From Chrysopilus asiliformis (lineage: Eukaryota > Arthropoda > Insecta > Diptera > Rhagionidae): a stretch of 64,000 nt of DNA. Numbering within the stretch: the stretch's first letter is position 1; every line of letters begins with the position of its first letter. Positions 20,852-31,759 of the stretch are shown here, one piece after another. The stretch is taken from NCBI GenBank assembly GCA_964034945.1, contig OZ035963.1:43733090-43797089 (forward strand), given 5' to 3'. A model generated the notes under the pieces. It did no database searches, was not told the origin of the DNA, and saw only the letters and a program-made list of their open reading frames with translations. Position numbers and translations under genes: made by a program.

Positions 20852-21782
20852 AAGACTGTATCGAAAAGTATGGAAACAACTGCAATGAGCCAATATTAGC
20901 ATGCTGTTGCTTTTTAGTCAAATTTGTTTAGTCAAATTTGTTTATACTATGTTCAGACCGACACAAAATCACGTAATTTTGAAGATTTTCGTAATTTTGA
21001 ACGAAACCTTCCTCGAAACCACGAGATTTCCAGTACTTTAACCTGTTTTCAAAAATCACTAAAAGTATGCAATTTCCACAAAATTACGAACGAAATCAAG
21101 CAAAAACAATGAATACAACCCTGCATCACTCATTCAGCTCTCTTGAGTACATCAGTTTTGACATTTGTGCTGGATTGGAACGACGGAGATATAAGAAAAA
21201 GCAGCCGTGTTCCGCACGCGAAAAGGATATATTAGTAAACAACCTACGCGGGGCAAAAAAAAAATTGACTTGTTTTTGATGCGATTAGATATGAAATGGA
21301 AAATAATTGTTTATTTTCATTACAGATAATTCCCATTGTCGTCTAAAGTGTCTAATTCTGTTTGCACATATTTGATCGATGTTTTGAATTGTATTATTCA
21401 TCATATTACTAAAATTCATAGCAATCCTACACTAAAATTCATAGCAATCCTGTAGTTGAAATGTGAAACAAAATTACCTTAATCTCTGTGTGAACACTTT
21501 GGTTTAAGTTCTAAATCATTTCGCAAAATTACGTGATTTTGTGTCGGTCTGAACTTAGTATTAGTCAAAAAAACGTCTGAGAGTTTGACAATTTAATTAC
21601 CCTATCCAAAATCGCGATTTTTATTTTAGTTTACGAAACGCGAGGTTTTTCTGTAGAGCAACGAAAAAGGACATAAAGAAATATGTACTGAATAACCAAT
21701 TTTATAAAATTTTTCTTAAAAAAAACTAAATTACGCCTTTTTAGTCCCATATTTTTTGTTTCCATACTTTTCGATACAGTCT
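20852..21782. mobile_element. TA-flanked TIR element with a nested element
   Basis: TIRs of 28 bp start AAGACTGTATCGAAAAGTAT and are flanked by TA, as in Tc1/mariner-type elements. A second TIR pair inside (about 20944-21561) starts ATACTATGTTCAGACCGAC and mirrors on the right with one change, so another MITE of about 610 bp is nested in it. The duplicate is at about 24557-25486. Confidence 0.8.
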
Positions 21783-21964
21783 TTATTACGGGGAGATGGA
21801 AGAAAATGTTTTGTGCAATTTGCGCAACTTCCGAGTATATTTATGAAAATGCCCTATAACAATTTAGAATTAAACATTTCTTCGTTGTGTTGCAAGTGAA
21901 ATTTGATTTTTAGGTATAAGATACCGAAATTCACCAAACGGAAAGGCACATCCCGCAATGGGCG

Positions 21965-22145
21965 CCTTATACGTTTAATATATTGAACAATATTTTGGGT
22001 TGTGTTCAATATATTGAACGTGTAAGAACTATATTGAAGCAAAAATATTGAACGTGTAAAAACTATATTGAAGCAAAAATATTGAAGTGATCCATACGAT
22101 TTTGAATACCCTTCAATATATTGAAGCAAAAATATTGAACGTGTA
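21965..22145. repeat. Minisatellite of ATATTGAA motif
   Basis: Units of about 34 bp built from AATATTGAACGTGTAAAAAC and TATATTGAAGCAAA are repeated about four times, with partial palindromes TTCAATATATTGAA. The duplicate lies at about 25670-25850. Confidence 0.8.
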
Positions 22146-22194
22146 AGGCAGGTCTAAACGTAACATTACGGTCAATCAAATTGTTTCTTTAGTT

Positions 22195-22290
22195 TCCTTT
22201 TCACTAAAATTTCTTACTTAAATATCTATTGGCGATCGTTGTAGGCGGATCCGCGTCTTCTGGCCGTCTCTACGAGACAGACACCTTGCT
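22195..22290. repeat. Dispersed repeat shared with 925-1035
   Basis: Shares GGCGATCGTTGTAGGCGGAT, CTTCTGGCCGTCTCTACGAG and flanks with 925-1035 with few changes. Also at about 25899-25994. Class unknown. Confidence 0.8.
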
Positions 22291-22444
22291 TTTTTTTATC
22301 ATACACGATTTGAAAGTTATAGTCTTATAGTTCTGTAACTAAATATTACATAAATACAATAAAATATGATATTTATTTATTTCTAAAGGGTATCCCAATA
22401 GGTATTCCCGATAGGGAACTACGTTAATGCCGATAAAGAACTAC

Positions 22445-22550
22445 CCTATTGGAATTTCTCGGCTTATAAGGTCTGCAAAAACAACAAAATTATATTATTT
22501 TAATATTTTGTTGTTTTTGCAGACCTTATAAGCCGAGAAATTCCAATAGG
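22445..22550. repeat. Near-perfect 46-bp inverted repeat, 14-bp loop
   Basis: 22445-22490 is the reverse complement of 22505-22550. The right arm is itself the repeated segment GTTTTTGCAGACC...AAATTCCAATAGG found again downstream. Copy at about 26149-26254. Confidence 0.9.
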
Positions 22551-22689
22551 ATTCAATGCTAAAAGGTCGAGTATAAACCATGAATCAGAAATGGTTCAAT
22601 GGTTAAACACTAAATAGTTTATTCGCTCTGGCTTGATGGAGCTATGTTGCCTTAAACCTTATAATTCGCACAAAGTTTGTGGCATCGGA

Positions 22690-22996
22690 GTATAAATACT
22701 CAAATCGAGTTTTACTCCACCAAAATCCTGTAAGCCTGCGTGGAAGCTGGCAAAGCAGGCTCTGATGACGGTGAGCCAGCTTTCCATACCAGAAACAGGC
22801 ACCTGATGGGTTTTCAGGGCAGACATGTCCGACCTGTTGGGGGGAAATTTGGATGTGAAAACATCCGCAAAAATAATATAATTTTGTTGTTTTTGCAGAC
22901 CTTTATAAGCCGAGAAATTCCAATAGGATTCAATGCTAAAAGGTCGAGTATAAACCATGAATCAGAAATGGTTCAATGGTTAAACACTAAATAGAT
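22690..22996 (+). pseudogene. Captured gene-like fragment with splice-like signals
   Basis: A frame at 22740-22994 ends in an 84-codon reading with FISREIPIGFNAKRSS and SEMVQWLNTK before a stop. CTGATGACG/GTGAGC resembles a donor, GGGTTTTCAG/GGCAG and TTTTTGCAG/ACC resemble acceptors. The 3' segment occurs several times (22514, 22898, 23139, and twice in unit 2), always starting after TTTTTGCAG. This suggests a piece of a host gene carried and copied in the repeat. I do not recognise the protein. Confidence 0.35.
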
Positions 22997-23296
22997 AAAG
23001 AACTACGTTAAAAAGTCAAACGTTTTTTCATTTTTATTTTTACATCGTGTGTTCTCAGGGCAGACATGTCCGACCTGTTGGGGGGAAATTTGGATGTGAA
23101 AACATCCGCAAAAATAATATAATTTTGTTGTTTTTGCAGACCTTTATAAGCCGAGAAATTCCAATAGGATTCAATGCTAAAAGGTCGAGTATAAACCATG
23201 AATCAGAAATGGTTCAATGGTTAAACACTAAATAGATAAAGAACTACGTTAAAAAGTCAAACGTTTTTTCATTTTTATTTTTACATCGTGTGTTCA
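22815..23296 (+). repeat. Direct repeat, 241-bp unit, only in unit 1
   Basis: CAGGGCAGACATGTCC starts at 22815 and 23056 and the following 241 bases are nearly identical. Unit 2 has one copy, so gain or loss followed the segmental duplication. Confidence 0.9.
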
Positions 23297-23619
23297 TTAC
23301 AATTTGTGCCATGAATACGTACACAGTGTATCAACGCATTAAGGTTACCCCAAACTATTATGAAAATGGACGTTAAAAAATAAATACACAAAGTGCTATA
23401 CGTGATTTTTTCGGTCCGCATAATCGTCTTGAATATCGTGCATAAATTCGAACAAAACGGATCGGCGGCAAATGTGACAGCACTCCTACGTCTTCGTACA
23501 GCTCGTTCCATCGCAAACATTACAGCTTTGCGTCAATTGATTCGTGATCGCTCTCAGAAATTGAATATCTCACGGAGCTCTATGCAGTGAATTTTGACCA
23601 AGGCCTTGAATTTGCACGC
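23287..23619 (+). pseudogene. Tc1/mariner transposase, 5' fragment (unit 1)
   Basis: The 5' part of the same pseudogene as 26750-27750, cut at the duplication junction. Contains the TVYQRIKV and YYENGR start, an in-frame stop, then DFFGPHNRLEY and frameshifted KFEQNGSAANV. Confidence 0.8.
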
Positions 23620-23755
23620 TTTTATATTCTCAATATTCTGGCAGTCCTTTTGGACGCCTATTAAATTGCTGACTCCTCCATCAGCAGGTTAAACTAAATA
23701 ACGGAGCTATAGGCAACATCATTGAACTTGGTTAGTTTGAACATCTTTTATTACA
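23620..23755 (+). repeat. Duplicated 3' end of the mdg1-like LTR
   Basis: Copies 19915-20050. It has GAACATC where the 3' LTR has GAACATA; the 5' LTR also has GAACATC, so the change in the 3' LTR arose after the duplication. Confidence 0.9.
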
Positions 23756-26749
23756 ATATGTGTGTGTAACTTTCCCGAGTTCGTGGCTTCTTATATCTCG
23801 CAGGTTTCGGTGTAGCACGTCAGCATGCATGTGTGCGCAATTTCATTGAGGCAGTCGGTGCTTAGCCACCGACTCGTAAACATATATACAAACAAAAATT
23901 GAATGCAAATAATGAAATACCAGTTCCAGGTAGTTATTCTTCTATTGTTGGCAGTTTCTATTTTGGCAATTGATGTTGCCTCGGTGCTAACTAGAAAGGG
24001 AATGAGCTGGAAATACAACACATATATGAGAACCACACACACATGAGCGATCGCTTGTTGTAAACAAGTTTTTCCTACTAAAAAGTGAAGAAACGTGTAC
24101 GTCGGAAAGGCATTTTGAGGACCAAAAGTTGCCGCGACTAGATGAACCGTGTGCGTTAGCTCTAACTAGATAATCGATGGAATACTGAGAATCGATTGAG
24201 AACAAATTCGAGTTCGATTTTGAATCGCAATAAGCATCAAATCATACATAAGTGGAAACTAAAATGGATTTATGTGCACAGAGAAGCAGCGACCAGTGTT
24301 ACAAACACTCAAAAAGTCTTGTCAGCAGCCTTGTCACTATTTTACCAGTATCGTCAAGTTCATATATATTTGTTGTTGTCATTGCCATAGCTTTTGGGCC
24401 GGATCCAAAAATTATGGCGGTATTATGGCAGCATCGACAACCGTTTTCATGAATGCAAGTTCTGCAAATAACACAAAAGATTTTGATAATAATAAACCCA
24501 GTTATATGTTATTCGTTTAGTTAGTTAACTTCCGCAAATTACTGAACAACTAAGTAAAGACTGTATCGAAAAGTATGGAAACAACTGCAATGAGCCAATA
24601 TTAGCATGCTGTTGCTTTTTAGTCAAATTTGTTTAGTCAAATTTGTTTATACTATGTTCAGACCGACACAAAATCACGTAATTTTGAAGATTTTCGTAAT
24701 TTTGAACGAAACCTTCCTCGAAACCACGAGATTTCCAGTACTTTAACCTGTTTTCAAAAATCACTAAAAGTATGCAATTTCCACAAAATTACGAACGAAA
24801 TCAAGCAAAAACAATGAATACAACCCTGCATCACTCATTCAGCTCTCTTGAGTACATCAGTTTTGACATTTGTGCTGGATTGGAACGACGGAGATATAAG
24901 AAAAAGCAGCCGTGTTCCGCACGCGAAAAGGATATATTAGTAAACAACCTACGCGGGGCAAAAAAAAATTGACTTGTTTTTGATGCGATTAGATATGAAA
25001 TGGAAAATAATTGTTTATTTTCATTACAGATAATTCCCATTGTCGTCTAAAGTGTCTAATTCTGTTTGCACATATTTGATCGATGTTTTGAATTGTATTA
25101 TTCATCATATTACTAAAATTCATAGCAATCCTACACTAAAATTCATAGCAATCCTGTAGTTGAAATGTGAAACAAAATTACCTTAATCTCTGTGTGAACA
25201 CTTTGGTTTAAGTTCTAAATCATTTCGCAAAATTACGTGATTTTGTGTCGGTCTGAACTTAGTATTAGTCAAAAAAACGTCTGAGAGTTTGACAATTTAA
25301 TTACCCTATCCAAAATCGCGATTTTTATTTTAGTTTACGAAACGCGAGGTTTTTCTGTAGAGCAACGAAAAAGGACATAAAGAAATATGTACTGAATAAC
25401 CAATTTTATAAAATTTTTCTTAAAAAAAACTAAATTACGCCTTTTTAGTCCCATATTTTTTGTTTCCATACTTTTCGATACAGTCTTTATTACGGGGAGA
25501 TGGAAGAAAATGTTTTGTGCAATTTGCGCAACTTCCGAGTATATTTATGAAAATGCCCTATAACAATTTAGAATTAAACATTTCTTCGTTGTGTTGCAAG
25601 TGAAATTTGATTTTTAGGTATAAGATACCGAAATTCACCAAACGGAAAGGCACATCCCGCAATGGGCGCCTTATACGTTTAATATATTGAACAATATTTT
25701 GGGTTGTGTTCAATATATTGAACGTGTAAGAACTATATTGAAGCAAAAATATTGAACGTGTAAAAACTATATTGAAGCAAAAATATTGAAGTGATCCATA
25801 CGATTTTGAATACCCTTCAATATATTGAAGCAAAAATATTGAACGTGTAAGGCAGGTCTAAACGTAACATTACGGTCAATCAAATTGTTTCTTTAGTTTC
25901 CTTTTCACTAAAATTTCTTACTTAAATATCTATTGGCGATCGTTGTAGGCGGATCCGCGTCTTCTGGCCGTCTCTACGAGACAGACACCTTGCTTTTTTT
26001 TATCATACACGATTTGAAAGTTATAGTCTTATAGTTCTGTAACTAAATATTACATAAATACAATAAAATATGATATTTATTTATTTCTAAAGGGTATCCC
26101 AATAGGTATTCCCGATAGGGAACTACGTTAATGCCGATAAAGAACTACCCTATTGGAATTTCTCGGCTTATAAGGTCTGCAAAAACAACAAAATTATATT
26201 ATTTTAATATTTTGTTGTTTTTGCAGACCTTATAAGCCGAGAAATTCCAATAGGATTCAATGCTAAAAGGTCGAGTATAAACCATGAATCAGAAATGGTT
26301 CAATGGTTAAACACTAAATAGTTTATTCGCTCTGGCTTGATGGAGCTATGTTGCCTTAAACCTTATAATTCGCACAAAGTTTGTGGCATCGGAGTATAAA
26401 TACTCAAATCGAGTTTTACTCCACCAAAATCCTGTAAGCCTGCGTGGAAGCTGGCAAAGCAGGCTCTGATGACGGTGAGCCAGCTTTCCATACCAGAAAC
26501 AGGCACCTGATGGGTTTTCAGGGCAGACATGTCCGACCTGTTGGGGGGAAATTTGGATGTGAAAACATCCGCAAAAATAATATAATTTTGTTGTTTTTGC
26601 AGACCTTTATAAGCCGAGAAATTCCAATAGGATTCAATGCTAAAAGGTCGAGTATAAACCATGAATCAGAAATGGTTCAATGGTTAAACACTAAATAGAT
26701 AAAGAACTACGTTAAAAAGTCAAACGTTTTTTCATTTTTATTTTTACAT
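23756..26749 (+). repeat. Unit 2 of the duplication, body
   Basis: Carries the same order as unit 1: unrecognised AT-rich part, TA-flanked MITE with nested MITE (about 24557-25486), minisatellite (about 25670-25850), dispersed repeat, 46-bp inverted repeat, and the gene-like fragment (about 26394-26698) with only one 241-bp unit. Confidence 0.9.
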
Positions 26750-27750
26750 CGTGTGTTCATTACAATTTGTGCCATGAATACGTACACAGTGTATCAACGC
26801 ATTAAGGTTACCCCAAACTATTATGAAAATGGACGTTAAAAAATAAATACACAAAGTGCTATACGTGATTTTTTCGGTCCGCATAATCGTCTTGAATATC
26901 GTGCATAAATTCGAACAAAACGGATCGGCGGCAAATGTGACAGCACTCCTACGTCTTCGTACAGCTCGTTCCATCGCAAACATTACAGCTTTGCGTCAAT
27001 TGATTCGTGATCGCTCTCAGAAATTGAATATCTCACGGAGCTCTATGCAGTGAATTTTGACCAAGGCCTTGAATTTGCACGCTTATACGATTCAATTGAC
27101 TCAGGAACTCAAGCATACAGACCATTTAAAGCGTTGCCAATAATCCAATTGGATGCAACTTTACGCAGAAAATCTTCTTCAGCAATGAGGTACACTTTTA
27201 CCTCAGTGGATTCGTCAACAAACAAACGTGTCGCATGAGAACCCAAGAGTTATTATTGAGAAGCCTATGGGCCCACAGAGTGACTGTTTGGTGCAGTTTT
27301 TGGGACAGCGGAGTAATCGGTCGGTACTTTTCGAAAATGAGGACGACCAAGTTATCATGGATTTTTTGTGGTCGAAATTGGAGGTTACGGATGTGAAACA
27401 CATGTGGTTCCAACAGGATGGTGCCACTTGTCACACAGCCACCAAAACAATGGATCTATTGCAAAAAAAGTTCCATTGTCGCGTTATTTGTCGTTAGTTG
27501 ATACAAACTGTCCGCCGAAATCGTGTGATTTGACTCTGTTAGACTTCTTTTCTGGGGCTGTTTGATGTCTACGGTGTACGTCAACAAGCCAAACACCATT
27601 GCAAAAACTAAAGGACGAGATAATTCGGCACATCAACGGCATTGAGCAGAAGTTACGCGTTAACGTGATCGAAAATTTCGACAAGCGGATGGAGGTATGT
27701 CGCCAGAGTCGTGGTGAACATTTGGGTGACATTTTATTTCATACATAATT
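26750..27750 (+). pseudogene. Tc1/mariner-family transposase pseudogene
   Basis: Nearly full length. Order: helix-turn-helix N-terminus (VYQRIKV, YYENGR), FFGPHNR, KFEQNGSAANV, a large gap in the middle, then ENPRVIIEKPM, MWFQQDGATCHTA with a catalytic Asp, CPPKSCDLT with LDFF, and the C-terminal NVIENFDKRMEVC and RGEHLGDILFH. Multiple stops and frameshifts (after YYENGR, near 27090, 27485, 27560) and loss of the first catalytic segment make it dead. The family is the insect DD41D/rosa-like or Mos-like IS630 group, exact clade uncertain. Confidence 0.85.
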
Positions 27751-28258
27751 GTAATGACCATATTATCATATTTTAAGAAAATCAATTCTCTTAAAACTGG
27801 GTTTTATTCACATTTTATATGGTGAAATCCCTATTCTTTCATAGTTTTAGCAGGAGCTTAGGGGAAGACCCTTTAATGCATAAGCACAGCGAAGCAAAGC
27901 TCAGAATGGTATTAGGACACCCTTTATTGTTAATTTTTAGTTTCCTATTCTTAATTTTGGTTCAAAAGATTTCTTTTTTTGCTTGCGCTACTTTTTTTAA
28001 CTATGAATTATGTATGCATTTTAAGTGTTATTGCATATGTATGCATATATCATTCGTATGCATATCAGCACATTTCCAGTTTTGTTAGCAATTTTTAAAC
28101 GAACTATCGTTCTATATTTCACCTTACACGATTTTCGCATAATACGGAACAATTTACTAAAATTTTACTAAAGGTAACTTCTCTTTTTTTACACGGTTTT
28201 TTATACGAACTTCTGAGGAACGTATCTACCGTGTAAACAAAGAGTTGGGAAAAACTTA
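27751..28258. other. No gene recognised
   Basis: AT-rich. Short inverted pair ACACGG/CCGTGT near 28190-28235. If the exon at 28259-28516 is real, this is its first intron. Confidence 0.35.
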
Positions 28259-28516
28259 CTTGTTCGTGATGTCCAGGACGTCTGACACCATTAGATGATA
28301 CTTCTTCCTGAACTGAATGCCATTTCGTGTTTCCAGTAGGTATTTGTTGCAAAAGTCCGTCAGGGATATAAAATACAAAAATCCCAGTGAAGTCAGGAAC
28401 AAGCCTCGCTGCAGAGATATGCGATCACTGGAATTGAGTTGCAAAAGGCTTCCGCAGGCTAAACTGAACGATCCAATGGAACAGGCCAACGACAAATAGC
28501 AAGAACTACTTTTCAT
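28259..28516 (-). CDS. Candidate first exon of an unrecognised membrane protein
   Basis: On the minus strand an ATG at 28516 opens 86 codons with two hydrophobic segments, residues about 6-26 (YLSLACSIGSFSLACGSLL) and about 37-55 (LFLTSLGFLYFISLTDFC), then a charged part ending SDVLDITNK. The frame runs into a consensus donor, ACGAACAA/GTAAGTTTT, at about 28260, so the last codons are probably exonic only to AA. GC content and codon use look richer than the surroundings, and no copy occurs elsewhere in the window, which argues for a host gene. No family is recognised and the next exon was not found. Confidence 0.4.
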
Positions 28517-29282
28517 TGCGACACTTTTGGTAAGAAGTTATCAGTTTTTACCAAAAAAAAATAAACTAACCAGGAAATTTGGAGCACCCAATGATAGTTA
28601 AACCGGCGAATGGAGGTCTTGCAAATCAGCTGATTACAATTATTGCCCCGTTTCTTTTATTAAAATGTCTTTTGCGCCGCAAATTTTATCGGTTTTTAAA
28701 AAAATTTAACTGTAATTATGGAATCGAAATTTATTTTTTAAAGATTGTAACATGTGATCAAAATTTTCGAACTATCCAAAACCTATCTGCGAGAAATTAA
28801 TTACCAGAAAGACTAAAAAATAATGAAGCCTTATTTCAAAATCATGTTTTTATGGACCCATTTCCCCATCGCTCTTCGCCTTTTATCAGATTTCAAGGTT
28901 TTTCTTGTTTCTTGTGTTTTGCGTTCACTCACTACGAAGTTAATATTCATGATATAAACATAATACAGAATAACTAGAATTCAGTCACATTTCTTTTTAC
29001 ATTTCAAGCGGTTTGATTCACCGAAAACGCCTTAGAGTAAGGTAAGAAAATTAGGATCGCGTATTTATTTTGTGTAGATATTTTGTTCTGAATTTTCTGA
29101 AGCCGTGCAATTTAGTTGCGTAATTTTTCGTTATTAAGGGCAAACCATCTTCCAGCACACACCTCTACTCCAACTTTTGACAGTTCCCTTTACATTTCGA
29201 CTATCTATTTTGTTGTTCACTATAAACCAGTTCTTTTATTCACTGAGAGTACTACCAGCTCTCTAGTGGTCGCTTTTACATA
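28517..29282. other. No gene recognised
   Basis: AT-rich, possible upstream region of the minus-strand exon. The 73-codon plus frame at 28579-28800 has no family features. Confidence 0.35.
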
Positions 29283-30055
29283 GACTGTGTTTACATTAGA
29301 ATTCACTTTGAGGCGGCACGCCACGTCTTTCGTCATTTTTCTGCCGTGTGCACACGGTTCGCTTCATCTGGATTCACTAAACCGGTTTCATCAACAAAAC
29401 TAAAGACACAGGTTTCAACGACCAGACTCAAAAACCGGTTTGCGACCGATAATTTTAAGTGAATCTAAAGCTCGGTTTAGACGAGACAAGTAACTTGCGG
29501 CAAGTAAAGAGAGGCAAGTAGTTTGCTTAGTTTACACGTTTCAAGTAAATCATTTCAAGTAGAATGGCAGCCGAAGGAAAACATAACCTAAAATTTTCTG
29601 AAAAAAAATATCACGACTCTTTTTTGTGGAAAAATTTGCGAATTTCGACCTCGTTGCCGACGAGTTTGTTATACCCGTGTCGTTTTTTCCTTAAAATGTT
29701 ACGACGTTTTCTGGCAAAGCAGCAAATATAAAATGAACCGAAACACACACACATAAAACCACCTCTTGTGTACACGGTTCCATGTTCTTGTATTGGTTTT
29801 TACTTGCCACAAAAATAGAATGGCTTTCTATTATTTTCGAGAGAGCGGCAAGTATTCTCACACATATGCGAGCGTCGCACACTAGGTCAAATCGCGTGTA
29901 TTTACGTCTACTTGCCGCAAGTTACTTGTCTCGTCTAAACCGAGCTTAAACTTCGTTCGCTCTTTTTGGTTTCCCTCCTCACTGCGTCCCTCACCATAAC
30001 TTGGCCGGAGCGAATGACGTGCCGCCTCAAAGTGAATCCCAATGTAGACACAGTC
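29283..30055. mobile_element. TIR element with ATA duplication, host of a nested MITE
   Basis: TIRs of about 40 bp start GACTGTGTTTACATTAGAAT and mirror at 30015-30055 with the shared CACTTTGAGGCGGCACG. ATA flanks both ends (29280-29282, 30056-30058). A CCGGTTT-rich stretch (29380-29450) and the MITE at 29469-29946 lie inside. Without the nested MITE it is about 290 bp. Confidence 0.8.
29469..29946. mobile_element. Harbinger-like MITE A
   Basis: 478 bp; TIRs of about 38 bp starting AGCTCGGTTTAGACGAGACA; TAA duplications at 29466-29468 and 29947-29949. A palindromic ACTTGCGGCAAGT motif lies in each TIR. Its interior is homologous to MITE B, including the CTAAAATTTTCTGA and ATGCGAGCGTCGCACACTAG boxes. 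Confidence 0.85.
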
Positions 30056-30111
30056 ATACAGTGATCCCTCCAACTGCGCGGTTTTTATACCCGTATGCGC
30101 GATATTACACA

Positions 30112-30182
30112 CGGCAACTTTCGGGCTTACTTAAGACGATTTTCGGGAGAAACGACGGCGGAGGGAAAAGTTGCCACTCGAA
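30112..30182. repeat. Short inverted repeat shared with 11235-11345
   Basis: GGCAACTTTCGGG and GGGAAAAGTTGCC face each other over about 40 bp; flank ACTCGAAA is shared with the 11.3-kb copy. Confidence 0.7.
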
Positions 30183-30193
30183 ATCATGGCTTA

Positions 30194-30732
30194 AGCAGGG
30201 TTTATACACAACGAGTAACTCGCTGCGAGTAAAGAGAGGCAAGTAGTTTGCTTCGTTTACACGACGCGAGTAAATCGTTGCAAGTAGAATGACAGCTGAA
30301 TAAAACATAACCTAAAATTTTCTGAGCAAAGATATCTTTGTTTGGTTTACTGTGAAGAAGTGTATTAGGTGTTTCGTTAATATAGACAAAAAAATATACA
30401 ACGCGATTTTGAAGACAATTAAAAACGCGTTCAGCTAAAAACAGGAAAATAAAGAAAATTCTAAGTGCAAATATTCTACAAAAAATGACACCTTCCTCCG
30501 GCGAAAACAGCAAACGAAATGAATTAAAACACACACAAATAAAACCACCTCATTTGTACACGGTTCCATGTTGATGTATTGGTTTTTACTTGCTAGAAAA
30601 ATAGAATGGCTTTCTATTATTTTTGAGAGAGCAGCGAGTATTCTCACACATATGCGAGCGTCGCACACTAGCTCAAATCGCGTGTATTTACGTCTACTTG
30701 CAGCGAGTTACTCGCTTCGTCTAAACCCTGCT
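30194..30732. mobile_element. Harbinger-like MITE B
   Basis: 539 bp; TIRs start AGCAGGGTTTATACACAACG on the left and AGCAGGGTTTAGACGAAGCG on the right; TTA duplications at 30191-30193 and 30733-30735. Paralogue of MITE A with ACTCGCTGCGAGT in place of ACTTGCGGCAAGT. Confidence 0.85.
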
Positions 30733-31000
30733 TTATCGACAATCTGTATACATGCAAACCGTGTGAACCGGTTTGTGAAAAGTAGTAGGCAGAAATCATG
30801 TTCGTTCTGACCGTCAGCAGGTAAAGATATTGGGAAGTATATGAGCAGCAGCAATTTCAATGGTTTGAGTTCACACACACCCATGTAAACTTGTGTAGCA
30901 TATGCAAACAGGATTGGCTTATTTAAGCCACAAATGTAAGCACATTGGCTTATTAAGCTTAAAAGTTGCCGGCTTAAATAAGCCAAGTGTAATATCGGAC
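30733..31000. other. Short non-coding stretch with an inverted repeat
   Basis: TTGGCTTATTTAAGCC at about 30913 faces GGCTTAAATAAGCCAA at about 30971, a 16-bp inverted pair around a further AAGCTTAA core. No gene. Confidence 0.6.
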
Positions 31001-31538
31001 TATGGTGAAACCAAAGGGTATACTAACTTTGCCTTACCGTTTGTAACGCCAAGATCCCGTTATCACACACAAAAATGAATTACACCAGTGTGTTTAGAAT
31101 GATAAAAACAATTAATTTTTGCATGTCCGTCCGTCCGTCTGTCTGTGGCGCGGATTGCGGCCACACGGATTGAGCTAGAGACTTGAAATTTTGCACAGGT
31201 CCGTTTTTCGTAAAATGCGAGGCTAAGCTCGTTAATAGGCAAAAACGGACCATTAGGGGGGGGGGGGGGGGTACCCCCCATACGAACGAAAACATTTTTT
31301 GCGAATATCTCAAAAACGGTGCATCTTATCAAAAAATACAAGAACAAAAGTTATTTAGGATATGATTCTGCATAAAACTCCCATACACCAAAATCCGATT
31401 GGAATAAATTTTAAAAAATCTTATTGGAAAGTTGGACTTCAAGTGGAATTTTGGTATAACTGTTCGAATTTCGATACGAATATAACCATACGGGTTTTCA
31501 ATAATTGCCAGATTGGCAATTATAGCTTTTGTTATGTT
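31001..31538 (-). mobile_element. Dispersed repeat family F, reverse copy
   Basis: Runs on the minus strand from AACATAACAAAAGC (31538) to CTTTGGTTTCACCATA (31001). The central GGGGGGTACCCCCC palindrome of the copy at 49240 is expanded here to a run of 16 or so G (31257-31272) before TACCCCCC. Confidence 0.85.
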
Positions 31539-31759
31539 TAACTGCGCGGTTAAGTTTTTAATACCACAATTTCGAACTGCGCGGTAAAAATTTCGCATCT
31601 GCGCGTTTTTTTATAATTTTTGTTTAACAAACATGTTCTGAATATATTTTTTGGTGAATCCCCGACAAGAAGGAATCAGCTGGTAATTTGGTATCTTTGT
31701 AAACATTTGGTAATGTCGTGCTGATATTAGTGCTTATATTTAGTGGAAATTGTGACATT

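Larger units (their letters stand above)
19915..27083 (+). repeat. Recent tandem segmental duplication
   Basis: Unit 1 (about 19915-23619) and unit 2 (about 23620-27083) are nearly identical. The offset is 3705 on the left, 3704 after a one-base A-run change (21250 vs 24960) and 3463 on the right, because unit 1 has an additional 241-bp internal repeat. The junction at 23619/23620 joins the mariner remnant (TTTGCACGC) to the LTR (TTTTATATTCTC), with only two or three T shared. Confidence 0.95.

Noticed and set aside
31063..31347. Frames in the F copies (here, 5598-5855 and 49211-49444)
   Set aside because: Similar peptides recur only because the repeat recurs; frames are disrupted differently in each copy and end in ACGG microsatellite.
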